Source: JANQHO01 sp965218075 (GTDB lineage Bacteria > Bacteroidota > Bacteroidia > Flavobacteriales > Schleiferiaceae). Taken from it: 64,000 nucleotides of DNA. The stretch lies in NCBI GenBank assembly GCA_965218075.1, contig CBDCJZ010000003.1, positions 1,798,001 to 1,862,000 on the forward strand, written 5' to 3'. The position numbers and the translations under genes are program-made. This document shows positions 29,336 through 37,754 of this stretch, piece by piece (within the stretch, counting starts at the first letter, position 1; each line of letters begins with the position of its first letter). The notes beneath the pieces were generated by a model. That model was not told the origin of the DNA. It saw only the letters and a list, made by a program, of their open reading frames with translations, and made no database searches.

Positions 29336-29690
29336 TTATGATTTGCTCGGGATGTTTTCCTGTACTATGTTTTGGATCCCCGCTACTACACTCTGAAGTT
29401 CTTCAACAACATTCGTTAGTCCTTGAATCAAGTGCCTATTTTCTAAAACCTGCTCTTTTATTTTTTCAACGTCTTCCTTAAATGTCTTCCCTTAATTTTT
29501 CATTCTTTGCAGTTTCAAGTGCGAAAGTTCTAAACCTAGTCATCTTAATTCTTAATATCGCTAATTTCATTCATAATATGGGAAATTTGGTTGGTTCTCT
29601 CGTCAGATTGTCTTTTGGCGATTAAAGAGCCCATACCAAGAAGATTCCCAACCATGTTGCGATAAGAGATGCAATAATAGGCAATATCAT
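29336..29690 (-). pseudogene. small membrane-anchored coiled-coil protein, broken
   Basis: From the ATG at 29690 the reverse strand reads MILPIIASLIATWLGI, a membrane helix, then after a frameshift GSLIAKRQSDERTNQISHIM, and after further breaks KEDVEKIKEQVLENRHLIQG and VVEELQSVVAGIQNIV, ending at the TAA at 29336. The pieces form one membrane helix plus a heptad-rich coiled coil. I do not know the family. It ends the first cargo block, 38 bases before a perfect CRISPR repeat. Confidence 0.5.
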
Positions 29691-29728
29691 TTGTATTCCT
29701 CTTCATTGTGTGAAACGATTATCATTAT

Positions 29729-29764
29729 AATATCATTCATTTCTTTTAGTAATCAATCCACAAC
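29729..29764 (-). CRISPR. isolated perfect CRISPR repeat
   Basis: A full 36-bp copy identical to the repeats of the array 8.5 kb to the left and in the same orientation. No normal 30-bp spacer-repeat unit adjoins it on either side; the DNA to its right is a lipoprotein gene module. Confidence 0.97.
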
Positions 29765-29863
29765 GTGTCCATGTTTTCTTTGCAGGCATACTGGTGGGTT
29801 GGTGCGGTAAAGATCCACAGCTTACCTCAAGAAGCTGTTCGAGAGGCTTATAGGATTCTAGCA

Positions 29864-31042
29864 TTACGGCTTTACGACTTTGTAGTGTTTAACCTTTCCG
29901 CCACGAATTACCTGAATTGCAAGGCTTTTGATAGGGTGCCGGTTTTCATCATAATGCGAAATGGTTGTGGCACCTTTGTAATCTTTGACTGCCGCAAAAG
30001 CATCGCGAACAGCAACTGGATCAAGCGAATCCGCCTTTTCTATAGCGCGTGCTAAGAGTCGCATCGCATCATAGCCTGATGCGGCTATGCCATCTGGTGG
30101 ATTCTTGAATAGTGCCAGGTAACCATTCACAAATTCCTGCACATCTGAATCTTGTGTCGCTACGGAGAAATTAGTCGGATAATAACTGTCATCTAAAGCA
30201 GCATTATCATCTAAAACACCGAGGAATCGTTCTCTATCATCCCACGCACTACCACCGAGGAAGGTGGCTGTGATTCCAATTTGACGTGCTTCATTTATCA
30301 GTAGCGGCACTTCTGGTTGATGACCGGGACAGAAGATAACGTCTGGTGTTGCGTGGTGAATTTCCGCGAGCAGTGAGGTGAAGGTAGTATCACCTGCAGA
30401 ATAGGATTTTCCGTGAAGGATTTGACCGCCAGTTCCCTGAAAAGCTGCTTCAAAAGCCTGTACCAGGTCTGAAGAATAGACATCTCCTTCCTCAAAAATT
30501 GTCACTGCTGTTTTGGCACCAAGCTCGTCTGGGTTCACAGCGAAGCCTGCCATAACCCCCCCTTGAAAAGGGTTTGGCACCGTAATTAGAAAGACATAAT
30601 CTCCGACTTCCGGTACGGTTGAGCCGCTAGAACCGGGAAGCATAAGTCGCTGTGCCTGCTGTGCAATTGGACCTACCTCAAGAGCCATGGTAGAGCGAAC
30701 GGGACCTAGTAGTGCAAAAACGTTCTCCATCTCAATTAGTTCTTTTGCAGCAGCGATGCTTGCTTCCGTTGTTGGAGGTTCACTTGCCACAGGCTGATTA
30801 TTTCGACTGATAAACTCTACCTGCATACCGAGTAACCCGCCATTTTCATTAATTTGGATACGAGCGGTTTCAGCACCTTGACGAAAAGTAGTGTAACTGT
30901 GTGATGGCTGAATAACGCCAATTTTTAGCGTTGCTTCCATCGGGGGAGTGGGTGTAACCACCTGACCAGTTTGTTCACATCCCGATAGGAATACACTTAG
31001 AACTGTCAGCAGAACAACTGAAGTCGAAATAAAAATTTTCAT
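29864..31042 (-). CDS. LivK-like periplasmic-binding lipoprotein
   Basis: A 392-residue lipoprotein. The signal ends in VFLSGCEQTG with the lipobox cysteine at about 22. A type I periplasmic-binding fold follows (LKIGVIQPSHSYTTFRQGAE, LLGPVRSTMALEVGPIA, GYDAMRLLARAIEKA), as in branched-chain amino-acid or amide-binding proteins. The permease and ATPase partners are absent, so it is an orphan. It is richer in G and C than the host, has an intact frame, and is the only gene between two CRISPR repeats (29729 and 31095), making the block look like a gene cassette. The ligand is unknown; a sensory or decoy role cannot be excluded. Confidence 0.85.
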   Translation of the reverse strand: MKIFISTSVVLLTVLSVFLSGCEQTGQVVTPTPPMEATLKIGVIQPSHSYTTFRQGAETARIQINENGGLLGMQVEFISRNNQPVASEPPTTEASIAAAKELIEMENVFALLGPVRSTMALEVGPIAQQAQRLMLPGSSGSTVPEVGDYVFLITVPNPFQGGVMAGFAVNPDELGAKTAVTIFEEGDVYSSDLVQAFEAAFQGTGGQILHGKSYSAGDTTFTSLLAEIHHATPDVIFCPGHQPEVPLLINEARQIGITATFLGGSAWDDRERFLGVLDDNAALDDSYYPTNFSVATQDSDVQEFVNGYLALFKNPPDGIAASGYDAMRLLARAIEKADSLDPVAVRDAFAAVKDYKGATTISHYDENRHPIKSLAIQVIRGGKVKHYKVVKP

Positions 31043-31094
31043 TAATATGCGATTTCCCTTCTATTATGTAAATAGAGTTGACAAATATATTAAA

Positions 31095-31137
31095 AATATC
31101 ATTCATTTCTTTTAGTAATCAATAATCAATCCACAAC
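31095..31137 (-). CRISPR. CRISPR repeat with internal 7-bp duplication
   Basis: Identical to the array repeat except that AATCAAT is duplicated near its right end, giving 43 bp. Same orientation as the array. With the perfect copy at 29729 it brackets the LivK-like gene. Confidence 0.93.
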
Positions 31138-31152
31138 TTTAGCGTAACAATT

Positions 31153-31585
31153 TTAAAGGCAAGTCTTGATGGTGCCGCCTGAAGAAGTAATAAAAATTGT
31201 TTCAGGGAAATCATGTGCAACCGCTTTTGCGGGGTCTTGATATTCATAAACCATGCCCAAAGATGAGGTCGAATTCCCTTTCCGCATAGAAACGGAAGTG
31301 TAGCTCTTGATCGGCAGGAGTTCGGCTCACAACATATTCAATTTTTGCCCCGAGTTCCTTTTCGATCTCCATAAGTCCCTCGTACGCTAAAGTGTTCCAC
31401 CCTGCATCGGTGATATCGCCAGGCAGAAGCATCGCAACCTTAAATTCATCTTTCGTGTTAGTATCTGTGCATCCAACAAGTATAGATTCCAGTGCAAAAA
31501 GACATATCTCGCACAGCGCAGCTCTTAATGCCCATCTTACAACATTGACCAACGAACCTGTTTCATAAATAATGTTTCTCCTCAC
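31153..31585 (-). pseudogene. BMP-family (PnrA-like) lipoprotein, truncated and frameshifted
   Basis: VAMLLPGDITDAGWNTLAYE is the conserved start of BMP-type nucleoside-binding lipoproteins, after a signal with ILVGCTD. After FDLIFGHG a frameshift leads to MVYEYQDPAKAVAHDFPETI and FITSSGGTIK, and the frame stops at 31153, about 145 residues into a family of some 350. The cut end lies only 15 bases from the CRISPR repeat variant, so truncation and repeat boundary probably arose together. Confidence 0.8.
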
Positions 31586-31822
31586 TTGTAGTATTGACGC
31601 TGAGACTATTATAGCATATTTGCCAGCAGTTGTAAATTACAAAGTTATCTAAAATTCAGATAAAAGGAATCATTATTTTTAAAATCGTGGGAAATTGTAA
31701 ATTGACCTCCAATAATTTTTTGAACAGCCTCATCCGTGTATAATATTCTAAAAGCAAAACGAGCTTTTTCTTAAAGCTCAATTTTTATATTGATTAAAAA
31801 CAATCTAATATCGTCAATTCCT

Positions 31823-32344
31823 ATGCTCAAGCTAAAAAATTTTATAAATGATATTCCTGATTTTCCTAAAAAAGGAATTATCTTCAAAGATATTTCCCCT
31901 CTCATTCAATCCCCAGAAGCTTTTTCTTATACAGTTGATTTAATAGCTAATTTTTGCTTTGGAAAAGATATTAATACTGTTGTCGGAATAGAAGCAAGAG
32001 GCTTTATTTTCTCTTCAGCCTTAGCTTATAAATTGGGGTGGAAATTAGTGTTAATTCGCAAAAAAGGAAAACTTCCTTCTGCTACTTACTCTGTAAAATA
32101 TGATTTAGAATATGGAACTGACGGTTTAGAAATTCACCAGGATGCTTTAGGAAAAAAAGATAAAGTTTTGCTATTTGATGATGTTTTAGCGACAGGAGGA
32201 ACAATAGGTGCGGCCATTAACTTGGTCCAACAAGCCCCTTGCCAAATTAAAGCTATAGCTTTTCTTATTGAACTATCTTTTCTTTCGGGAAAGACTAAAA
32301 TAAATTCGTATAATTTTGATATCTTATCTTTAATTAATTATTAA
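31823..32344 (+). CDS. apt: adenine phosphoribosyltransferase
   Basis: Salvages adenine to AMP using PRPP. The 173-residue protein has DIPDFPKKGIIFKDISPL at the start, GIEARGFIFSSALAY, and the PRPP loop VLLFDDVLATGGTIGAA. The ATG at 31823 gives the usual start; an in-frame TTG upstream is unlikely. It is strongly AT-rich, unlike the neighbouring lipoprotein genes, so it either belongs to the original host sequence or came from a different AT-rich donor. Its stop lies ten bases before the diverged CRISPR repeat and candidate tracrRNA. Intact. Confidence 0.9.
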   Translation: MLKLKNFINDIPDFPKKGIIFKDISPLIQSPEAFSYTVDLIANFCFGKDINTVVGIEARGFIFSSALAYKLGWKLVLIRKKGKLPSATYSVKYDLEYGTDGLEIHQDALGKKDKVLLFDDVLATGGTIGAAINLVQQAPCQIKAIAFLIELSFLSGKTKINSYNFDILSLINY

Positions 32345-32354
32345 TTACCCTGTA

Positions 32355-32433
32355 AATATCATTCATTTTTTTCAGTAATCAATTCACATCATCGTCATAC
32401 AAATATTTGAAAACTTTCTTTGTATCTTTTTTT
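32355..32433 (+). ncRNA. candidate tracrRNA (anti-repeat plus terminator)
   Basis: The first 36 bases match the top strand of the CRISPR repeat except at four positions. As RNA against the crRNA repeat, two changes turn G-C pairs into G-U wobbles and two give isolated mismatches (U-U near the end, A-C in the middle), so an almost full duplex forms. Then ATACAAA (32397-32403) pairs with TTTGTAT (32419-32425), followed by C and seven Ts, a clear factor-independent terminator. A TAATTTTG box at 32311-32318 could be a -7 element. Only one hairpin follows the anti-repeat, fewer than in most type II-C tracrRNAs. A merely decayed repeat is the alternative. Confidence 0.5.
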
Positions 32434-32445
32434 AGGCGCAATCTG

Positions 32446-32767
32446 TTAGGAAAGGATGGCAACGAAAATTCCGGTGATTGCTGTGATGCCGGAAAGAAAG
32501 AGGATGATATTGGTTTTCCTTTCTTGAGGGTCGGCTCCCAGGGGTTGAGTGATTTCTAATATCTCCTGACGTTGCCGATTTTCCAGTTGTTCTCGGGCGT
32601 CTGTAGATGCGTGTTATGACATTGGACACAGGAACCTCTCATGATGTCCGCCGTCGCGTAGCGGATATATTTTCCCTGTTTGTTCTCCTCGATGCGATAA
32701 AATTCACCCTCGGGATTTTGATTCAAGAACCGCTCATGATATTTACGATGTCTCGTTAAAAGATTTG
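32446..32767 (-). pseudogene. Tll0287-like (DUF3365) heme-domain fragment
   Basis: The reverse strand reads HRKYHERFLNQNPEGEFYRI, then YIRYATADIMRGSCVQCHNT with a CxxCH heme-binding motif, and LQTPENNWKIGNV, the pattern of Tll0287-like sensor domains. After a frameshift it continues EILEITQPLGADPQE and ends with a membrane helix (NIILFLSGITAITGIFVAIL) and a TAA at 32446. The upstream end runs directly into the diverged CRISPR repeat at 32768 with no start codon, so the gene was cut at the repeat. Confidence 0.65.
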
Positions 32768-32863
32768 ATCAAATTCAATTGCTTTCAATAATCAATCCTA
32801 ACTGGACATACAACCCGAATGTATCCTAACTTTAGTATCATTCATTGCTTTTAGCAATCAATT
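32768..32863 (-). CRISPR. diverged repeat-spacer-repeat unit
   Basis: Two repeat-like stretches, 32768-32802 (ending ATCAATCCTAAC) and 32834-32863 (AGTATCATTCATTGC), flank 31 bases, close to the array spacer length of 30. Both differ from the consensus at several positions, as is usual at the old end of an array. The right copy loses its last bases where the helicase gene begins. Confidence 0.6.
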
Positions 32864-35800
32864 TCGGGTAACGTTAACCATCCCGTTCGCGGCGAGTTGG
32901 AATATCTCCTTTTGGATGAGCTTATTCAAGAGGGTTTTTATCCGATCCCTAACAGCCTTGCTAGCAAATTTGTAACCGAAAAGCTTAGCAGTTTCGATTG
33001 CCAGTGCATTGGGCATGATTGCACCCTGTGATGCGAGAACCAGTTTTATTGCCTCTGCGATTTCCTCTTTACATATCAACTCAATTTTGGGCTTGAGACG
33101 ATGGCGAACCTGAGTTTCCCGAGTGTCCATAGCCCACAGGAAGTCGCCGGCGCGACGAATATGCTTGCTTTGGTATGCGCTTGCTAGGCCTTCCTCAATC
33201 GCATTTTTAATCTGTGTTCCTGCTCGCTTTAATCCCCATAGAAGGCGAATCCGGAGGATAACCTCGTTAATATGGACTGGGCTCTCAATCTCCACAATCT
33301 TCGTGGCTGCTTTGGCAAGTTGGCTCGGCGGTTGCAGGTGTAACTCGTCCTGTATCGGAATTCCGAGGTCAGAACAAACGACGTAATCAGGTATGTTCTG
33401 ACTTGTTTCAGGCGAAGGTGGTGTTTCCGGCACTGGCTTTCTCGTTGGTTGATCGGGAGGAACTTGAACAAGTTGCGGAGCGGGTGCCGTGGATGGTTTT
33501 TCAGGCGTAACAACTTTGGCATTCTCCACCGCCTCTAAAAGCCGCTGCCCTGTTTCTGCCTGGTTGCGATACCAATCCATGGACCAGACACGGTGAAGCG
33601 TCCAGCCTAGTCCCTTGAGCACCTGTTGCCGTAGCCGATCCCTATCCCGAGCCACGGGAGCATTGCGATACTGGGCACCATCGCATTCAATTCCGAGTAG
33701 ATAACGACCTGGCGAATTCGCATCAACGACTGCAAGGTCAATCCGATAGTCTGCGCATCCAATCTTCGTGTTAACAGTGTAACCATGGCTTTCCAGGAAT
33801 TTATGGATGCCCTCTTCGATGCCCTCTTCAAACGGAGATTCGGTATCACTTCCTGCAGGTTTGTGAATCTGTAGATTTTTGTTTTCAGCATAATCAAGAA
33901 ATATCTTCAGTGCCCTTATCCCAAAGGCAGCATTGGCGGCCAATTGGAGGTCTTTCGCATGGAAGTTGGAGAAGACAACACACTGCTCGCGAGCCCGTGT
34001 GATCAGAACATTTAAACGCCGTTGGCCTCCTTCCCGGTTAAGTGGTCCAAAATTTTGATAGAGCCTCCCCGAAGCGGTTTTTCCATAGCCAACGCTCAAG
34101 AAGATGACATCCCGTTCATCTCCCTGAATTGTCTCCAAATTCTTAACGAAGAAGTGCTCATCTCGGTCGCTTGCAAAGAACTTTTCCATATCCGGGCGGG
34201 CGAGCAACTGACGTTCGACCTCGTCAAGGATCGCTTGTTGCTGTTTTATGCTAAATGTGCCGATTCCAAGACTCTTTTCCGGATACTGCCGGTAATGCGC
34301 AAATGTAGCCTGAACGACAGCTTCTGCCTCTTTCTGGTTGGTACGACTCTGCCCACGGTCGTAGACGGCATCGGGAAGATAAGTAAAACTCAGGCCCAGG
34401 TGCGTTGCTTTATCAATAGGAGAGGGGAAAATAAGCAGGTTGTTGTCGTAGAATTCCCGATTGGAAACAGCGATTAAGGACTCGTGCCGACTGCGGTAGT
34501 GCCATTTCAACGCTTTGGTGGGAAAACTCCGCCGGCACTGGTGCAAAATGCTTTCCACGTCAACAATTGAGGTAGTAAGATCGTCTTCTTCTTCCTTCTC
34601 GGTATCTTCAACGATGTTCTCAAAAAGACGGGTGGGTGGTAGTTGTTGGGTGTCGCCAATAACAACGGCCTGCTTCCCGCGTAGCAAAGCCCCTAGCGCG
34701 TCTTCCGGGCGGATTTGGCTCGCCTCATCGAACACAATAACGTCAAAGTGAATCATCTGCGGGTCGCAGAACTGTGCGATGGAGAGTGGGCTCATCATAA
34801 AGCACGGTTTAATTCTCTGAATTAACTCTCCCGCAGTTGATAACAGTTTCCTGATGGACATGTGGCTACGCTTTCGGTTGAATTGTCCCTGTAGTTTATT
34901 TACTGACTCCCGAAATGTACCCGCCAAGTAGGTAGGGCGCCGGTTCTGATGTAACTTGGCACCGAGACGGCGCCTATTCAATTCAATACTGTCACTGTCG
35001 AGTTTATAAAAATCGGCTATCCTTTTTTCATGCAAGTCGCGGACAAAACTGTTCAGTGGCGGCCGATCGGCATAAGCCTCTTGAAGGAGTGCCTCGGCGA
35101 GATTTCCCTCAAAACAGGGGACTAAATCCTCAGGTTTAAGATTCTCAATGTGTCCGAGGAGTGGATGCGCGATTGTCTTTCGACACGCTTTGTTCCGTAT
35201 TAAAAATTGACTCCAGGAGTGGAGTTGTGCACGTTCCTTCCGCCACAATTCAAGCTGCAAACGTAATTTATCAAAAGGCACCTTCTCTGCCATTACCCCG
35301 AATAAGGTGTTGTAATTGGCACCGAGACACTTGAAGAGCGCATCGCGTGTCTTCGCAAAATCGTTTACAGCAGAATTTAGTTGTTTTCGGAGGAGATCGT
35401 CTGGGCCCTGGAAGATGTCTTTTCCTGCTATATCTACGCAGGTTTGGGTAAGTATGCCATCATGTAAGTACTTCCGAAATTTTACAATCCATTTGGCAAA
35501 CCTGCCAAACTTCTCGGGACTGCTTTCTCCCCCGTGCCATTGTTCCTCAAAGAGAGAGGGGCCGGTTTGTGTCGATGCCATTACCCATTGCATACCCTCT
35601 TTTATGATGATACAGTCTGCTAATTCCTTGAGGTCAGCGAGAATCACTTCTCGTTCTTGAGGCAGGGGTTTCCCATAATACTTCCGAATTTGACCTTTGA
35701 CAGAATAATGGTATTTCCAACTGAAGATCCCTTGCCACCACCGCTTTGCCGAAAAGTCTTCGTACTCATCGCGAAGTTCCATAACGCGAGTTCTGAATGC

Positions 35801-37387
35801 GGCAACAAAGCGATTGGATACATTTTCCAGAACCTCTAATGCGTCTTCAAATTTCTCAATCAGTGTATAAATTTCTTTTTCAATGAAGAGTGCTGTGATA
35901 GCAGTGGCACATCCGTGCCAAGGATGCTCAGCAATCGGCATCACGAGCCGCAGGACAGTTGCCAATTCTTCCAAACTTAGCCTCGCTGTATCCCATGCGG
36001 TTGAGTCGATCTCGGTTGAGTTGGCAAATGTAACCTGTGGCATTTCTCGCGCACTGTTCTTAAAATAATGGCGTGAGTTTTCACGAATGGCAAACAACAT
36101 GAAGGGTGACTTCCGTGTCTGCCTGATGGGTTCATGGAGTGCGTTAACATACCCGTTGAGGGTTGCTTTTAGAGAATCAAGGCGCGGAAAAATATCCGCC
36201 TGTCTGAGTCCGTTTGGCGAAGGTGCACACAGCGTTCGTTCAAGTTCTTTCAACACCACCCGCTTATTGGACTTGTGGCTGTGCAGCTCCAAACAGGAAT
36301 CCCCAAGCCCAACCCGGTCAACCCGACTTTTCACGACTTCAAGCGCAGCCATTTTTTCGCTTACAAAAAGGACATTTTTACCGGCAGCGAGAAGCTCAGC
36401 AATGATGTTCGTGATAGTTTGGGATTTGCCGGTGCCAGGAGGCCCCTCAACGACCAGGTTCTTGCCGTCTTTAATATCTTCAATAACCGCAATTTGTGAG
36501 GAATCCGCGTCCATCACATGATAGACGTTTTGGCTTGCCAACCTCCGGTCAGCCTCTTCCGGTTTAAACCCATCCTCTCCAGATGCGTTCGGCCCCTCCC
36601 CGAGAATCAGTCCGAGCAAGGGATGGGTATCAATTGCCCACGCTTCCGATTCTAAATCTTTGTACATCACAAATTTGGTGAAGCTGAAAAAATCGAGATA
36701 GATGTCTGACACAACGCGCCACTCGTCCTGATGAGACACCGCCTTGCTCACTGCCTGGAAATAGGCATCAATATCGGCTTTGGTTTCAGGTGTTTCAAGG
36801 GCGGGAAGTGCTACATCTTGCCCTGCGAGTTTTGCCTCAAGGGAAAGGTTTGGAAACAGTTCTGCACCACTCCAGCAGAGGCTGAATCGGGTACGCACCT
36901 TTTGGCGTTCCAATTCAACTGGGATGAGAATTAGCGGGGCGCTGAGCTTGGCCTGCTCAGTACTCTCGCTTTCGTTCCACTCAAGGAAGCCGAGGGCGAG
37001 ATATAGAATGGAATAGCCTTGCTCTTCAAAGACAGAACGCGCCTGTTGGTGAACGTAATTCAACCGCTTTTGGAGTTCTCCCTTTGGCAGTTCAGTCTGT
37101 AAAAGCCGGTCGGTATGGCGTTGCACGGGTTCAGTGTCTTGCAACCATTGCAACGGCACGTTCTCCTCATCCTCCTCTGCATTTGTAGGCGTGGTTATTG
37201 CTTTGACAAAGGGCTTGAATTGCATCTTTTTTTCCTGCAGAACGAGGATGTCAAAAATCTCTTTCGGGATTTCATCAATTACCTTGATGGTTCTACGTTT
37301 TGTTGGGCGAAAGTTCAGAAGGCGATTCTTCAATGTCAGATCGAGGAGCCGTTGACGTGCCTCCTGTAATTGCCTTTCAATTTGCAT
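32858..37387 (-). CDS. DUF4011-helicase-Vsr-DUF3320 defence protein
   Basis: A 1509-residue protein. The N-terminal DUF4011 region starts ERQLQEARQRLLDLTLKNRL. A split superfamily 1 helicase follows, with Walker A VEGPPGTGKSQTITNII near residue 316, Walker B VIVFDEASQIRPED near 884 and RLNVLITRAREQ near 1110. A Vsr/MTES_1575-type nuclease lies around 1190-1290 (SPFEEGIEEGIHKFLESHGY, YRIDLAVVD, GIECDGAQY), then DUF3320 near 1400 (VILRIRLLWGLKRAGTQIK). This order is a known single-gene antiphage candidate, called hhe as I recall. It is richer in G and C than the host. Its TGA stop at 32858-32860 lies inside a CRISPR repeat remnant, so the original C-terminus may be lost. Confidence 0.85.
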   Translation of the reverse strand: MQIERQLQEARQRLLDLTLKNRLLNFRPTKRRTIKVIDEIPKEIFDILVLQEKKMQFKPFVKAITTPTNAEEDEENVPLQWLQDTEPVQRHTDRLLQTELPKGELQKRLNYVHQQARSVFEEQGYSILYLALGFLEWNESESTEQAKLSAPLILIPVELERQKVRTRFSLCWSGAELFPNLSLEAKLAGQDVALPALETPETKADIDAYFQAVSKAVSHQDEWRVVSDIYLDFFSFTKFVMYKDLESEAWAIDTHPLLGLILGEGPNASGEDGFKPEEADRRLASQNVYHVMDADSSQIAVIEDIKDGKNLVVEGPPGTGKSQTITNIIAELLAAGKNVLFVSEKMAALEVVKSRVDRVGLGDSCLELHSHKSNKRVVLKELERTLCAPSPNGLRQADIFPRLDSLKATLNGYVNALHEPIRQTRKSPFMLFAIRENSRHYFKNSAREMPQVTFANSTEIDSTAWDTARLSLEELATVLRLVMPIAEHPWHGCATAITALFIEKEIYTLIEKFEDALEVLENVSNRFVAAFRTRVMELRDEYEDFSAKRWWQGIFSWKYHYSVKGQIRKYYGKPLPQEREVILADLKELADCIIIKEGMQWVMASTQTGPSLFEEQWHGGESSPEKFGRFAKWIVKFRKYLHDGILTQTCVDIAGKDIFQGPDDLLRKQLNSAVNDFAKTRDALFKCLGANYNTLFGVMAEKVPFDKLRLQLELWRKERAQLHSWSQFLIRNKACRKTIAHPLLGHIENLKPEDLVPCFEGNLAEALLQEAYADRPPLNSFVRDLHEKRIADFYKLDSDSIELNRRRLGAKLHQNRRPTYLAGTFRESVNKLQGQFNRKRSHMSIRKLLSTAGELIQRIKPCFMMSPLSIAQFCDPQMIHFDVIVFDEASQIRPEDALGALLRGKQAVVIGDTQQLPPTRLFENIVEDTEKEEEDDLTTSIVDVESILHQCRRSFPTKALKWHYRSRHESLIAVSNREFYDNNLLIFPSPIDKATHLGLSFTYLPDAVYDRGQSRTNQKEAEAVVQATFAHYRQYPEKSLGIGTFSIKQQQAILDEVERQLLARPDMEKFFASDRDEHFFVKNLETIQGDERDVIFLSVGYGKTASGRLYQNFGPLNREGGQRRLNVLITRAREQCVVFSNFHAKDLQLAANAAFGIRALKIFLDYAENKNLQIHKPAGSDTESPFEEGIEEGIHKFLESHGYTVNTKIGCADYRIDLAVVDANSPGRYLLGIECDGAQYRNAPVARDRDRLRQQVLKGLGWTLHRVWSMDWYRNQAETGQRLLEAVENAKVVTPEKPSTAPAPQLVQVPPDQPTRKPVPETPPSPETSQNIPDYVVCSDLGIPIQDELHLQPPSQLAKAATKIVEIESPVHINEVILRIRLLWGLKRAGTQIKNAIEEGLASAYQSKHIRRAGDFLWAMDTRETQVRHRLKPKIELICKEEIAEAIKLVLASQGAIMPNALAIETAKLFGYKFASKAVRDRIKTLLNKLIQKEIFQLAANGMVNVTRN

Positions 37388-37754
37388 GGGTATTATTCTT
37401 ATCTAGTTAGTCGTATACCCGCAAGGTAAGCGTATATGAGTAATTGGTACATATTGATTGATTCTCCAGATTTAGTGGTCAATACCAAGTAATCCTTGGG
37501 AAGCCATAATGCGCACGCTACAAACGTGGGAATCCAAAGAAGAACGGGCAGGTTATTCCATCCTTATGATGAGCAGCGTATGCAGGTGTAATGGAGAAGA
37601 TAAGAGGAATAAGGACATAAATCACATTCATTATGTGCCATGTCAGCGTGTTTTGAACAAAGGTGTTGATAAAAATCAATCATGCACGTAAAAGTACGAT
37701 GGCCAAAGTGTTCTTTATTTTTTTGTATTCATACTCGCATATCTCTAGTTGTTC
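37388..37754. other. gap between helicase and cas9
   Basis: No gene recognised. It holds a short match to the repeat core (AATCAATC near 37675, and its reverse complement near 37452), a small CGTA-TACG hairpin and a T7 run near 37720. I considered a tracrRNA here, but the match to the repeat ends is poor. Confidence 0.35.

Noticed and set aside
21243..37387. Simple chimeric assembly of two organisms at the repeat
   Set aside because: Not excluded, but several diverged and one 7-bp-duplicated repeat within the cargo are hard to explain by one misjoin at identical sequence; kept as a caveat.
37660..37727. Possible tracrRNA downstream of cas9 (AATCAATC, small hairpin, T run)
   Set aside because: Only an eight-base core pairs with the repeat and the GTTGTGG end has no partner; 32355-32433 is a far better match.
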